From positions 7,384,001 to 7,448,000 of the forward strand of contig BRXU01000001.1 of NCBI GenBank assembly GCA_030267565.1: DNA of 64,000 nt. The letters are read 5' to 3'. Numbering within the stretch: position 1 is the first letter of the stretch; each line of letters opens with the position of its first letter. The DNA comes from Pleodorina starrii (lineage: Eukaryota > Chlorophyta > Chlorophyceae > Chlamydomonadales > Volvocaceae). Below the pieces are notes generated by a model. It saw only the letters and a program-made list of their open reading frames with translations. It was not told the DNA's origin and made no database searches. Shown piece after piece: positions 11,466 to 23,143 of the stretch. Position numbers and translations under genes: made by a program.

Positions 11466-12880
11466 ACGCGGACACGCGGCAGCGTTTTTGTTTGCGGCAC
11501 CGAAACCATGCAGTATCGTGCCGTACAGGCGATTCCGCATACTAAATGTACGCACGATGTACTCGAAACACACACACGTGGAGCGATGGGAGAGGGGAAC
11601 ATGGGGAGCGGGAGCGAGGGCGCGTGAGCTTGACGTGCGGTGTGAGAACTGAGAAGGCGCGGCGCGATCCTGGGGTGTGCTGTGTGCTGTCTTGAACACA
11701 CGCACACACACACAGCCGCCCCAGCCCGTCGTCCGTCGTGAGTGAGCCGCGAAGTGGTTGTTGTTGTTGTTCTTGAGGTGGTGGTGGAAGTGGTCTAGCT
11801 GGAAGTGGCCTGGTTGGCGGTTGACAGGGGGCAGGAAGGGGCGGGCGGGGGGCGTCTCGGGGTTTGGTCCGGCCCTGCACACAGAGACAGACAGGGCAAT
11901 AAAGCAAAGCAGATAAGGCCGCGGGCCTGGCCACCAGGGGAAAGCCACTGGCGAGGCGCCGTTGTACGGAACGGGACCGGCCGGCGGTCAGAGGCCCCTA
12001 GGCAGGATCGCGAGGATTGGATATTTGGGACTGGGTCTGTGCCGGGACTGGCACTTCGTCGTCGTACCAACCTTGTGGACTGGATTGGACTGGACTGGAC
12101 TGAACCGGACTGGACGGGGCTCCTCTGTACCATTATCCCTGACGCTGTGCAGACTGTGGCTGGGGTCACGGCGCCTTGTACCGGTGTGGCTGGTTGTTGG
12201 GCCGCGGCCCGCTTTGAGGAAATTGGCGCCTCGGCCCTCGGCCCCCACAAGGCGGCATGACACCTTCCGCGCGCCTCCTGAAGGCTGATTCGCTGTTGCT
12301 CCATCCGCAAAGCGTTGATTTCGACGGTTGTGTGGGCGGGCTGGTTGCACTCTTTGACGTGCTGTACGTAGCGCGGCGCTAATCTCGTTAGGATTTCGCC
12401 GATGCGCAAAGACGTGATTTGTGGTTGGCTTAATCGATGGGGCCAGGAGCCGGATGCGTGGCCTGCACCGATTTGGCAGGGACAGCTTTCGAGTGGTTTA
12501 TCCCTCACCGCGTTGTGATGTGACGACATGTAACACCACGTGATCCAGTCTAGGCCAACTGCTTGTGTCGATGCCAACCGTGCTGGCGGCTCTGAAGGTG
12601 ATTCGCAGCCTTTCGCAGGCAGCGGCAAGCTGCGCAACCGAGATGAATGCCCGGTTGCTTGTCATTTGGGTACAGTACAGCGCCACAAGCTGAAGCTTTA
12701 CAACGTCACACTTGGTACACGCTGCTTGTGATTTCAACATTCTCGAAATCTTTCGGGCTCCGAGACCCGCGTGCATTTTTGCGCGACCCAGTAAAAAGCC
12801 TTTTCTTCACTTTTCGCGCACGCGAGAGGCGCATCTCGCTTCATAAAAGTCCTTACCTGCCTTACCACAGCCGAAGCACA
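11466..12880. other. Interval between guanylate kinase and the BTB gene
   Basis: Holds the 3' UTR of guanylate kinase and the promoter of the next gene. A plus-strand TGTAA at 12529-12533 is the first candidate polyadenylation signal, over 1 kb from the stop, so the UTR length is uncertain. A GGACT/GGATT microsatellite lies near 12075-12118. A possible minus-strand exon (12264-12460) is discussed under findings. Confidence 0.5.
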
Positions 12881-15077
12881 ATGCCCGCCGGCGGCCGCGA
12901 GGCGCCCGGCCAGGTGACCTCTGTCAGCGTTGTGACGCGGATTGTGACTGCGCCAAGCGTGCGCTGCGTCGTTTCACGTCCGCTGCCAGGCCCTCCAAAC
13001 AGCAGCGGCCAGCCTGGGCACCACCACGAGGTCCTTGTCTTTTGCAGCGCGGGAGTCTGCCCGCTGCTCAGCGTCCGCGAAAATAACAGCCCCAACCACA
13101 ACAACCATAACAGCCCAAACCTCACCAGCCACAACACCAGCACAGAGGCCAACAACGGCGTCAATCCCCGGCTGGGCCAGCCTCTCAACATCACGGGCGC
13201 GATGGCCTCTCAAATTAGCCGCGTCCGCGACGCAGCCTGCGAACCGCAGAGCGGCCTACTTGTTTTGGCGGCCTCGAAAGCGCTTCTGGCGATGGACAAC
13301 GTCCGCAACGAAGCTTCGCGGCTCAGCGGCCATTTCAAGGGCTGGTTCACCAGCAGTTGCGACGGCACCGGCGATTCGGTGCGCTACACCTCGCTGCGGC
13401 GCATCGTGGCTGGGCCGCCCGGCGTGCTTTACGTCATGGACGAACAGGGCCCTTCGATGGAGGATACCAACCTCCGCCAAGTAAGCAGAAAAGCTCGATG
13501 ATGGCAGCACACCAACGCAACTAAGCTAGCTAGCTAGCTAGCTGTTTGTGGGTCACACCTGGGGTCGCGCAAATTCTGGGTTTAGTTGAGGTGATATAAT
13601 TTGCTCTCTGGATGCTCTCTGGATGCTTTTGCAGGTGCGTTTCCTCGGCGGCGCCTGCGCCGCGGCGACGCTGATGCCAGGCGACGGGGCCTTCACGTAC
13701 GACACCGCGCTCGGCGCGCTGCTGTACGTCACGGACCGCCGTACGATCAACCGCGTCACACCCGCCGGTGGCCTGGAGCCGCTGGCGGGGCACGAGGGCG
13801 GCTTCGACGCAGTTGGCGGCGGCGGCGGCAGCGCCGTCGGCGGCGGCGGCGTCGGCGTCGGCGTCTGCTGCCGCGCGTCGCACCGAGTCGACGGCCCGGC
13901 GGGCCGCGCGCGGTTCGTGTGCATCGCCGACGTCGCCGCTGACGAGTACGGCAATGTGTACGTATTGGACGACGGAGCGCTGCGCGTGATGCGCTGGCCT
14001 GACGGCGCCGTCAGCACATTGGTTCCGGAGCTGCTCGATCGCCGTCACGCCGCCGACGCGCGCCTGGCGGCGCTGCCCGGCGGCCGTCTGGCGGTGTGGG
14101 GCTTCTCCAACCATCACTTGATGCTGCTGCGGCTCCAGCTGCCGGCGGCGGCGGCGGCGCCGCCGCTGCGGTCGCCGCTGCGGCCACCGCAGCGCTCACC
14201 GCAGCGCTCACCCCAGCGGCGGCTGCCGCCGCCATCCTCGTCGCCGCCGCCGCAACACGAGCCGTCCTCGCCGCCGCCGTCGGCGCGGCGCGCACGGTAC
14301 GGCAGTTCTGGAGGCGGCGCCTCCGCCGCCACTGACTTCGGCGCCGGCGCCGTCGACACCGACTCGCCACCCGACGTAATCCTCATCGCAGGCGACGGCG
14401 GCACCTCCTTCCCCGCCCACCGCGCCGTACTCTCCGCGCGCTGCCTCTACTTTCGCCAGCTCCTTTCCTCCTCCGCCGTCGCCGCCGCCGCCGCTGGCGG
14501 CGGCGGTGCCGCGCTGGACCTCGAAAGCTTCTTCCACGGCGGCAGCAGCGACGGCGCCAACGAGCTGTGCGGCGGCGCCGTGGCGGTGGTGGAGGTGCCG
14601 CTGCACGGCGCCGACCCAGATGCCCTGGCTGCCGTACTCCGTCACATTTACACCGGCTCCTTCGACCACTTGACGCCGCCGCCGCCGCCAACGTCGGCGG
14701 AGCCGACGCCGTCGGCGGCGCTGCGCGCCGTGGCTGCGCTGGCGGACCGTCTGCTGCTGCCGCGCCTGGCGGCGCGCGCGCAGGAGCTGCTGCTGCGCGG
14801 CGTGGTTCCGGGGACGGTGGTTTCGGAGCTGCTGTGGGCGGAGCGCGCGGGACAGGAGCCGCTGCTGGGGCGCCTGGAGGAGTATTTTGCGGCGCATGTG
14901 GGGGAGGTGGCGCGGCAGGCGCCGGAGAGCCTGGATCGATTGCTGGAGGGCGGCAGCCGAGCGCTGGTGAAGCGGCTGTTGGTGGCGCGGTGCCGAGGCG
15001 GCGGCGGCGGCGGCGGCGCGACTGCTGGCAGGGGCCCCCCGCAGGCGCGTGGCACGACGGGGCCGGCTGGAAGCTGA
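12881..15077 (+). CDS. NHL/propeller-like plus BTB/POZ protein (680 aa)
   Basis: Two exons, 12881-13480 and 13635-15077, joined in phase 0 by a GTAAGC donor and a TTTTGCAG acceptor (2043 nt). The N-terminal 400 residues contain beta-propeller-like strands, for example RVRDAACEPQSGLLVL, GALLYVTDRRTINRVTPAGG and FVCIADVAADEYGNVYVLDD, the last fitting NHL-type repeats. A Pro/Arg/Ser linker (about 380-430) precedes a BTB domain from about residue 444: PPDVILIAGDGG, FPAHRAVLSARCLYFRQLL, then PDALAAVLRHIYTG. A BACK-like helical tail (LADRLLLPRLAARAQELL) follows. BTB proteins commonly dimerise and can recruit cullin-3. That role is inferred from the family. Long GGC-encoded Gly and Ala tracts are inside the coding sequence. 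Confidence 0.85.
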
Positions 15078-15957
15078 TGAGTGGGTGGCGGGAGGATGGG
15101 CGTACGCGACAGGATAGGGGCAATATTTTTATCCTTGTGGGTATGTGAATCGTCTCTTGCAGCGGGCGGGCGAGGTTTGGGTTGATCTGAGTCGCTCGGG
15201 GTCGGCCGTGATTTCGAGCTGTTCGGGTGGGGTTCGCTGTGTGGGAGCAAGAATGTGATCTGGGTCACAACTAACGGTCGTACGGCGATGCTTACGTAAA
15301 ATACGGTGGCATCAGGTGGCATCAGCAGATTAGGTGGCAGAAGATTGGAATGTCTTTGGCGCACCCGGCGGGGTGGTCAAGGCCCCTCCGCCGTCTCAAC
15401 AGAATCCGTAAAAAGCTATGGCAGCGCTGCGCTGTAGTCAGGGTTTTAGGATTTTAGAATTCGGGACTTGCGTGGGAAAGTGACGTAAAAGCTTGGGATT
15501 TACGGACGTGCGACGAGCGAGCTCTCAGTGTCCGCGTTATCCGGTGCGCAGTGTACACGACTCTTACGGTATCACGTTCCCTGCCCAGATCGCACGCTGG
15601 CTCTATCCTCCTCCTCCTCCTCCTCCTCCTCATCCGCATTCTCCAGATGAGGGTCTGCATCCCACTGTAGCCACCACCACCACCACCCTCAGCAGCACCT
15701 CACGCGCTCCCGGCCCCCGCCCCCCCGCCCGCTGCCGCGCCGCACGCACCCAGGTCACCCTGAGGTTATCTGGGCCTTACACATGCAACCCCGCTGCAAG
15801 GGCAGCAAGGGCAGCCACCAACAAGCACATTCCCCGCCCCCCGCCCCCACCGGAGCATATCACTCCCTGACCACACCACACCCCTGCCGAGGCCCGCTTG
15901 GCCCTCTCCTCGCCGCTCGCCGGCCCCTCCGCATTACATCGGCACGTAGGAGCGCCT
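15078..15957. other. Convergent 3' interval between the BTB and TatD genes
   Basis: The two genes point toward each other here, so the interval should hold both 3' UTRs. I see no plus-strand TGTAA for the BTB gene. Two minus-strand TGTAA sites serve TatD. A TCC microsatellite lies near 15608-15632. No gene is supported. Confidence 0.5.
15777..15781 (-). terminator. TGTAA polyadenylation signal candidate for the TatD gene
   Basis: TGTAA on the minus strand 177 nt past the TatD stop. Another lies at 15934-15938, only 20 nt past the stop. TGTAA is the usual volvocine poly(A) signal; which one is used is unknown. Confidence 0.4.
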
Positions 15958-18900
15958 CTAGGTCGACCCGTGGGTTGGCGCCTCCGGGAAGAACATCGCC
16001 GCCGTGTTTCCGTAGATCTGCTCCGACAGCGCCTCCATGTCCGTAAGGCCCTTGACGCCCGCAATCACTTCCAGCACCAGCCTGCGACGATGACGACGGT
16101 GACGACGACGATAGGGCGGCAATACGGATGCAACTGACCATTCTCCCACATTACGGTACATACTCTTCCCCGCGAACTTATCCATGTACTTTTTCCATCC
16201 ATCCACTCCTCCTTTTCTCGCGTCTTTTTCCTCTTCCCTTACCTCCCAAGCGGATCTCAAGCCAGCCACTGTCCCTCTTCCCCCTGAGCTTGATAAGTGA
16301 CCCCCGGGTCGTTCTTCGCTGATGTTTTAGGGCCCCACCCCCACCCCCACCCCAACCCCACCTGATGTTGGCGGGCTCGTTCCTGCTCTTGACCTGGCAG
16401 CCCGGGTCGTGCTTCTTGCGGTCCTTGGCGCCGCCCGGGCCCGCGAGCGCAGCGGCGGACACGTACTTACGACCCGCGTGGGTGGGCCGGATCTCACACC
16501 TACAATCCAAGGGGCGTATGTGTGTGAGTGAGTGAGTGAGTGAGTGTGCGTGTGTGCGTGTCGGGGGGTGTTGGCGCGCACCAAATTGTGCGAAACGTGT
16601 AATCCCCCCCGCGCCTCCTCCGTCCCGCCCCTTCTGCCCCCTTAACCTTCCCACTCTACCCCTCCACCCCTCCGCCCCTCCAGCCCTCCACCCCTCCGCC
16701 CCCCGGTTGGGCCTACCGTACCCACCAAGGGCAGTCCGTCTCGATCATGATTCGCTCCAGGGGCAGAGACGACACCACTGACAGATTGTCATCAGTCTTT
16801 AGGGAGCAGCCGTTGAGGCCTGGGAAGGGGGAGGGGAGGGGAGGGGGGGGAGGGGGGTTGCGTTGGCACGTTGGCGCGTGGGCACGCGTGGGTGGCCATC
16901 GCCTGTGCATGGGCGCCCGGCTCTCTCTCTCACCCTCTCTCTCTCTCACTCTCACTCACTCTCAGACACTCTCTCTCCCCCGACTTAGGCTGTGTTCCTG
17001 AGCTTTCTTTCGTCCCCCGGAGTACGCGGGGTCAGCCCGTTAGCCAATACCGCTCCCCGGATCCCCTGTCCTGCGGTTCGTCTTATCATGTCATGAACCC
17101 CTGGATATTCGGACCGCTGTGCGCCTCCCCTTTCCCGCGCCACCCGCCGGTCCGCCGGGCCCCCCCTCGGGCCCCCACCGATGGCCAGCTGCGGCAGCTC
17201 CAGAATGCGCGCCGCCTCGTCGGCGGAGCCGTCGAACGAGTGTACGACACCACCGCGCGGGAAATCCGCTGCGTGGCGCCGTACGATGTCCAGGAAGTCG
17301 TCCGCGGCGGCGCGGAGGTGCAGGAACCTGCAGGACGAGAGGGGGGAGGGAGGGAGGAGAGGGAAGGGAGGAGAGGGAAGGGAGGGAAGGAGGGTTGGGA
17401 AACGAATCGGAGGGAGGGGGTTGGACAGCCATGAGGCAGTGGGACGCGCCGCCCGGAGCTTCAAAGATGCGTTGGATGCGGGAGGGGCACCAGATGACAT
17501 CAAAAAGACCACACCCAGCGGGGCTGCGGGCATCCATCCCTTCTTGGGTTTTCCTCCCCTTCCCCTCCCCCCCCCTCGCCCGCGTATTCTCGCGTCAGTC
17601 TGCCCTGGCCTTGGAGGCCCCAAACTAAGCAACCAACTAACCAACCAACCCTTCGAAGAATAAATAACCAGCCATAACCAGCCCAAGGATTTGCGGTCCC
17701 CGCGGTCCGAAAGACAGCCCCGGCTCACATGGGCAACCCCGACTCTCTTGCCAGCAGGAACTGCGCCTCAAAGTACTTTCTCTGCGTCTCCGCGTCGCAG
17801 AAGTGCAGTCGGTCGTAATCTGCGGGGGGGCGGGGCGGGGCGGGGCGGATCGAGCGACGGGGAGCGACAAAGATGAGAAACGGCGGCCGGGGGCACACCG
17901 CCTGGGTCAGGCCCGGCGCGAGACGAACGCTGAGAATGTGCTGCGTTTCGAAGGTTCAGCCTTCAGCGCCAGGCAGTCAACAGCATATGCGTCATGCAAC
18001 AAGCAGAACGCAGCTAGCAGCAGGCAGAATATGCAACACGTGGCAAGCAGCAAGCAGATACCAAGCGGTCCAGATAGCTGGCTGCGCCCCCCCAAGCAGC
18101 AACAACAGCACCCACTCACTCACCCAGGCCGCACTCGCCCACCGCCACCACCTTGCCTGCCGCCTGCCCCTCCCGCAGCACAGACAGCAGCTCCTGCGCA
18201 CCCATCCACACACATCCACACACGGGGGAGGGGGGGGGGGAAGTTCACACACCGTGTTCGTGCGGGCAGGAGTGGAGGCAGCCCCAGCCCCAGCCCCAGC
18301 CCTCAGTCTCTCGGTTCCTCGGCAGTGTCGGCAGTGTCGGCACCCCCAATGCCCCAAACCCTCGTGCGCCGCTCTTCCGGCCCTCCAAGCCCCCGAGGCA
18401 GCTCCGACATGACGCCGTCAGCCCAGTCCTCCGGGCCACCTATAGCCCCATCTTCACCAAATGCATGGCCCCCAGACTGCGAATGGCATTGCCGTCTGGC
18501 TTCGCCGCTTCCCAAGGCTGCCCCATCTGCCACCCCCCGCCCCCCGGGATGTTACCAAGGTACCCACCCGCTCGCCCTCACCCAACCACTCGATCTCATC
18601 CACTTAATCTCATCCACTCGCCCGCATCCACCCACCCACTCGCCCTCGCCCCACCCACTCGCCCTCATCCACCCACCCACTCGCTCTCGCTCTCGCTGCC
18701 ACCCACCCACCTACCTGCAGATAGGCGTCCGGCCCCCCGGGGTGGCCCTCGAACTCGCGACACCGGGTGGGGTGGCATCCCACGGTACAGAAGAGGCGCT
18801 CTGAGGGCCGGAGGATGGAGGCGCGGGTTCAACACGCGTGTGTGTATGTGTGTGTGTGCGTGTGCGGTACATAAAGTTTTAAAACTTCAAAACCCTAAAA

Positions 18901-19659
18901 CCCTAAAACCTTACCATCAGTTTTCGCCAGCTCCAGCGCCCGTCGGGCCTCCGAGAGGCTGCCGGCGGTGATGATCAGTCGCTGCAGGCCGGCGGCCCAG
19001 GCGCGATCCAGTACGGACGACAGGTCGGCCGGGTGGCACTGCTTGTCGTTGTACATCCCGCCGTACATGTCGTCCAGGAGGTTGGCGCCGATGTCTGGAA
19101 GGCAGGGTGGGGGAGCGCGGGGGGAGGGCAACACCGTCGGCAGAAGGACCGGAGGCGGGGGGACGCAAGGAGAAGGGTGGAAAAGTGACGGCTGGCCTGC
19201 TGCCTCCCTTTCTCTTTGAGAGGAGCGCGCATTCCGCTTTTCTCCACTCCGCTATTCCCCACTCATCCCCCCTTGCAGGATGCGCGCAAAGGCGACTCGC
19301 TTTTCCCCTCGCTTTCCTCCCTCACCAATGAACCGCATGTTGGCTCCAACAACGCGGGAGGCTGCCGCTCGCGCACTGCCTTGCGCCGGCGCCGAGGACA
19401 CGGACGGGCTGACGATCCGCGGCGACCGAGGCGCGCCGCTTGAAGCTGACGAGAAGCTGCGGAGCGCCGGCACGCGCACGCCGCCGCTGCCGTCGCCGAT
19501 CGGTCGCCTGCGGTTCGGAGCGAGTAGCGGCCCGACGACGGGGCTACTTGCAGGCGAATGCGGGTCGTGGACTGGGCGGAGAGCCGCTGATCCCTTTGGA
19601 CAAAGGCAACAAAGTAATGGGCGGGCGCTGCGATGTGGAAACTGACGAATGAGGAGCAT
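15958..19659 (-). CDS. TatD-family metal-dependent deoxyribonuclease (421 aa)
   Basis: Nine exons: 19326-19659, 18915-19094, 18715-18800, 18124-18193, 17729-17819, 17179-17327, 16726-16819, 16362-16499, 15958-16081, all in phase. Motifs follow the eukaryotic TATDN1 type in order: [34 protein letters not shown] (Glu ligand), FLHLRA (His ligand), VVHSFDG (His) and IETDCPWCEIRPTH (Asp). The family cuts DNA with a divalent metal centre. Exon 1 gives about 110 residues before the domain, rich in Arg and Ser, and looks like a mitochondrial or plastid leader. An upstream in-frame ATG at 19710 is possible. I prefer 19659 because a TATA-like run lies at about 19730-19740 and [16 protein letters not shown] looks like a leader start. 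Confidence 0.9.
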
Positions 19660-20007
19660 GTGGTGCTGGCAACGACGAACTTCTATAGTGCCGACAGCGT
19701 ATAGTGCCACCCGTGGATAATAAAGTGGTATAATTAGGCGCTGTGCAACCTAGGGCGACTTTGCCTGCAAAGAGCGTGATACTGCCGTCGTACCTGATGA
19801 CGGTTATGGCCGCTAAAAGTGCTTCTCGTCAACAAAGAGGCATTACCAGACAAGAACTGGTTAAGTCGGTGCTGTGACAGATGAGCTACGTTCCTGGCTG
19901 CTCCTGCTTAGTGTATGTCGCCTCGTCAAAGGTGGACTCGTGAACGCCTGCGCGCAGCGTCTGGATATAATTTATCGATGTAGGGCATCGTCCAGCTCGC
20001 AGCTATC
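19660..20007. promoter_or_regulatory. Divergent promoter region, TatD (-) / FSH hydrolase (+)
   Basis: About 350 bp between two divergent start codons. On the minus strand TAATTATACCA near 19730 is TATA-like. On the plus strand ATATAATTTA at about 19967-19976 lies roughly 35 bp before the proposed start at 20008. No experimental promoter data can be read from sequence. Confidence 0.4.
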
Positions 20008-22456
20008 ATGTTGGGAAATCTGAAAAGAAACATTACAATGCAGGTGTGTCCAGCCGTGTGTGGCGCAATGGCTACTGCCGATGCCCGCAAAGCATGCCGC
20101 TCCCATCACACTATGTCACCTCGTGCCTGCCAACCTCCATCCACTTCACTTACGAAGAACGTGACAAAATGAGCCAACCAACAACAAGGTGGTAATCTTG
20201 CGCTTCGCAGTCAGCGGCAGCAGGGCGGAGCCCGGCAGGCAGCTCCTCCCCGCGGCCGCACCTGCTGGCCCTCCACGGCTGGCGGACCAGCGCCTCAGTC
20301 CTCGCGCAACAGGTGATCCAAAGCCCCAACAAACAAACCTCCTAAATCCGCGCCTAATTCAACTAGCCCGCAACGCCGCTGGAGACCTGCCCTCCCGCAC
20401 GCGGCCCCCGCCCTCCCCAGCCCTCCCGCCGCACATTCCTCCCGGAGACGAACCGTCCTCAGCTCTCCCGGCGGGGGCTGAGGACCCCTTCCTGGACTCG
20501 AACACCCAACACCTTCCCTGCAGCTGTCCTCAGCTGCCCTAGAGCTATACACCTTTCAAACTATAACACGCGACCTTTGCTGGTATGTCCCATTTGCTGG
20601 GATGTCCCATTTGCTGGTGTGTCCCATTTGCTGTGCTGCTCCATCCCTCCGCAGCTCCAACGATCCGGTCTGTATCAGCTCCTGAGCCCGGTGGCGGAGC
20701 TGACCTGTCTGGACGCGCCGCACCCCGCTCGTGGACCGCCCACGTCCGACGTGCGGCGCGCCTTCCAGCCGCCCTTCTACGAGTGGTGGGACGCGGTGCA
20801 GGTAACGGCAGACAGGCACCCACAGGCACCCAGGCACTCAGGCACTCAGGCACCCAGGCACTCAGGCACTCAGGCAGGCAAACGGGCAGCGGGACAGAGC
20901 AGGTCATTTGCAGTGTCGTAACGCCCAATACACGACACGCGCACACGGAACGACCCACACCCACACCGCCATCCGGCACCGGCACCGCACGAATCCACAT
21001 TTCCGCTGCAAGGCGAGGCCCTGCTGGTCCGCTGCCTCTGTTACGGTAACAACTTCAACCCACTGTAACATCTTCGATCCACAATACGGTTACAACAGCC
21101 CTCAGCCCGAAACTTATCTCCAATCGCGATCCAAACGCGGCGCTTGCTGTACAGGAAGGCGGCGCCCTGCGGTACGTGGGCGTGGAGGACAGCCTGGAGC
21201 TTCTGGCTTCGGAGCTGCGGGCGGCTGCGGCGGCGGGGCGGCCGGTGGCGGGGCTGTTGGGCTTCTCGCAGGGCGCCATCCTTGCAGGACTGGCGGTGAA
21301 GCTGCAGGAGCGGGGCGAGCGCTTCCAGGTGCGTATCGGGCGGGAGAGAGCTCCGTGATTGGGAATTTGGGATGGATGGTCGGGCGCTGTACCCCCCTCA
21401 CCCCCGTTACCCACCCGCCCGGCCGCCCAACCAAATAACCAACCCTAACCAACCAACCGTCCGTCACCCGCTGCCCTCCCACCGCAGGACGTGCCTCCGC
21501 TGCGGTGCGCCGTACTGATCGCGGGCGGTGTCGTGCGTGACCCCGCCTTCTCCCACCTGTACGGCAGTAGCGTCGGAGAGACCGCCGCCGCCGCAACAAC
21601 CACAACAACCACATCGGCAGGTGCCGCAGCTCACGTGGCCGTCGCAGCCGCCACCCCGGTCGCTGCTGGCGCTGCTGCCGTGCCGCTGTCCAGCTGCTGT
21701 CCCAGCTGCCATTTGATGGGGTCCGCGGATCCGCTTCGCGGCAACAGCGAGAAGCTTCTGGGGCTGTTTCGGCAACCGCTGGTGCTGAGGCACGATCAGG
21801 GTGCGTGGGGGTGAGGGTGTGTGGGGGTGAGGGTGTGTGGGGATTGGGACCGAGGAAGAGTGGCGAGGAAGAGAGGAAGGGTGCGAGAGGCTGGCGAGGG
21901 GAGTGGAGGGAGAGGAGGGCTGTGGTGTGCGAGCCGGCTGCTAACGTGCTAAGGACCCGGCCAGGGCCTCTCGTGCTTCCTGAAGCCTGTTTCTGGCCGC
22001 CGCACGCCAGTCGTCCCGCTGTGCGGCTTCTGCTGCTTCCGCTTCTGTTACTGTTGCTGTACCCCGCGGAGTCTACAAGCAATGCGAATCTGCGAACTGT
22101 GGGTTTATTACGGGTCGCATTTTTACGGAAATTGGCTTTGCAGACCAAGAGCAAGACCGGCAGGGGGCCGGCAGTTGATGCCGCTCCCAACCAACCAACC
22201 GACTAACCAACCAACCACCGAAGTACTTCAACTAACCAAACCAAACTGCGCAGGCCACGTGGTGCCGCGCCTGGATTCGGAGCAGCGCCGGGAGCTGTTG
22301 GAGTTCCTCACGTCTAGCCTGGTGCACTCGCCACCACCACCACCACCACCACCACCACCACAACAACAGCCATTGTCGTCGCCTGGCCTGGTCAGCGCTC
22401 TGTCGGGTGCTGCTGCTGCTACTACTGCTGCTACTGCTGCTACTGCCAACCTGTGA
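20008..22456 (+). CDS. FSH-family serine hydrolase (324 aa)
   Basis: Alpha/beta-hydrolase of the FSH1 type. Six exons: 20008-20043, 20211-20312, 20655-20801, 21155-21328, 21488-21800, 22254-22456 (975 nt). Strand and oxyanion region HLLALHGWRTSASVLAQQ; AELTCLDAPHPARG; acid-rich PPFYEWWDA; nucleophile elbow GLLGFSQGA (Ser133); SADPLRG (Asp234); and GHVVPRL (His259) complete the triad. A low-complexity Ala/Thr insert of about 40 residues separates the strand CAVLIAGG from the Asp loop. The C-terminus has a Pro run and an Ala/Thr tail. Exon 1 is the weak point. It fits a strong CAG-GTGTGT donor in the right phase, but an alternative first exon near 19797 is also in phase. The natural substrate cannot be told. 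Confidence 0.85.
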
Positions 22457-23143
22457 TGTATCGTATTTCGTAACTTCAAACGCCGCCACAGCCGCCATCA
22501 CAGACGTCGGAGCATCTCCGCACACCCGCCCCGGGATCCCGGATCGGAAAGGAAGGGCTGGCCAACGGGCCGGCGGCTGGCATCTCGATTCTGTGGCGCC
22601 GTCGGCGTGCACGGATCGGTGCATCCAGTCGTTGTACGAATTCCTGTGACGTGTCTTGTTATTCTTCTTCCTCCTCTGGTGCATGAACTGCCCCTACCAC
22701 CGGCTTGGTCTTAGGAGGAACGTGGGGCGTTTTGGCCGACCTGGTTTGGTTTGTCATCAGGGGGCTCGAATTGGCTGGTTGCTGCAACCAGCCCCATTGC
22801 CGCAGTTTGCCGCGCCTCTCTTTCTCTCTCAACAGCCATCGCCAACATAACTGGCACATAACGTGGGTACGTGGCACACTACCCAAGGTATCCACGTGCA
22901 GGGAAAGCAAACGAAGAAATGAACGACCCAGCAGGGACCCAGCAAAAGAAAGAGACAGCGCCATTGCTGTTTTTATTATCATAGGAGGCTCCAGAGCCTC
23001 GGAAGGGCGTTCTGGAAGGAGGATGAGAAAGAACCAACCAACGAGCCAACGAACAAACGAACGGATAACCGAGCGAGCAAGCGAGCGACGGTTGAACTTG
23101 CGGCGTTAATGCACACTCGCGGATGACGGATGGTTGCGCGTCA
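22457..23143. other. Convergent 3' interval
   Basis: Lies between the FSH hydrolase stop and the stop of the minus-strand repeat protein. Contains runs of AACCAACGAGCCAACGAAC type near 23030-23090. No TGTAA on either strand and no gene that I can support. Confidence 0.5.

Noticed and set aside
20497..20520. CTCGAACACC-type strings (also near 30040 and 34932) as tRNA T-arms
   Set aside because: No matching acceptor or anticodon stems at the correct distances on either strand.
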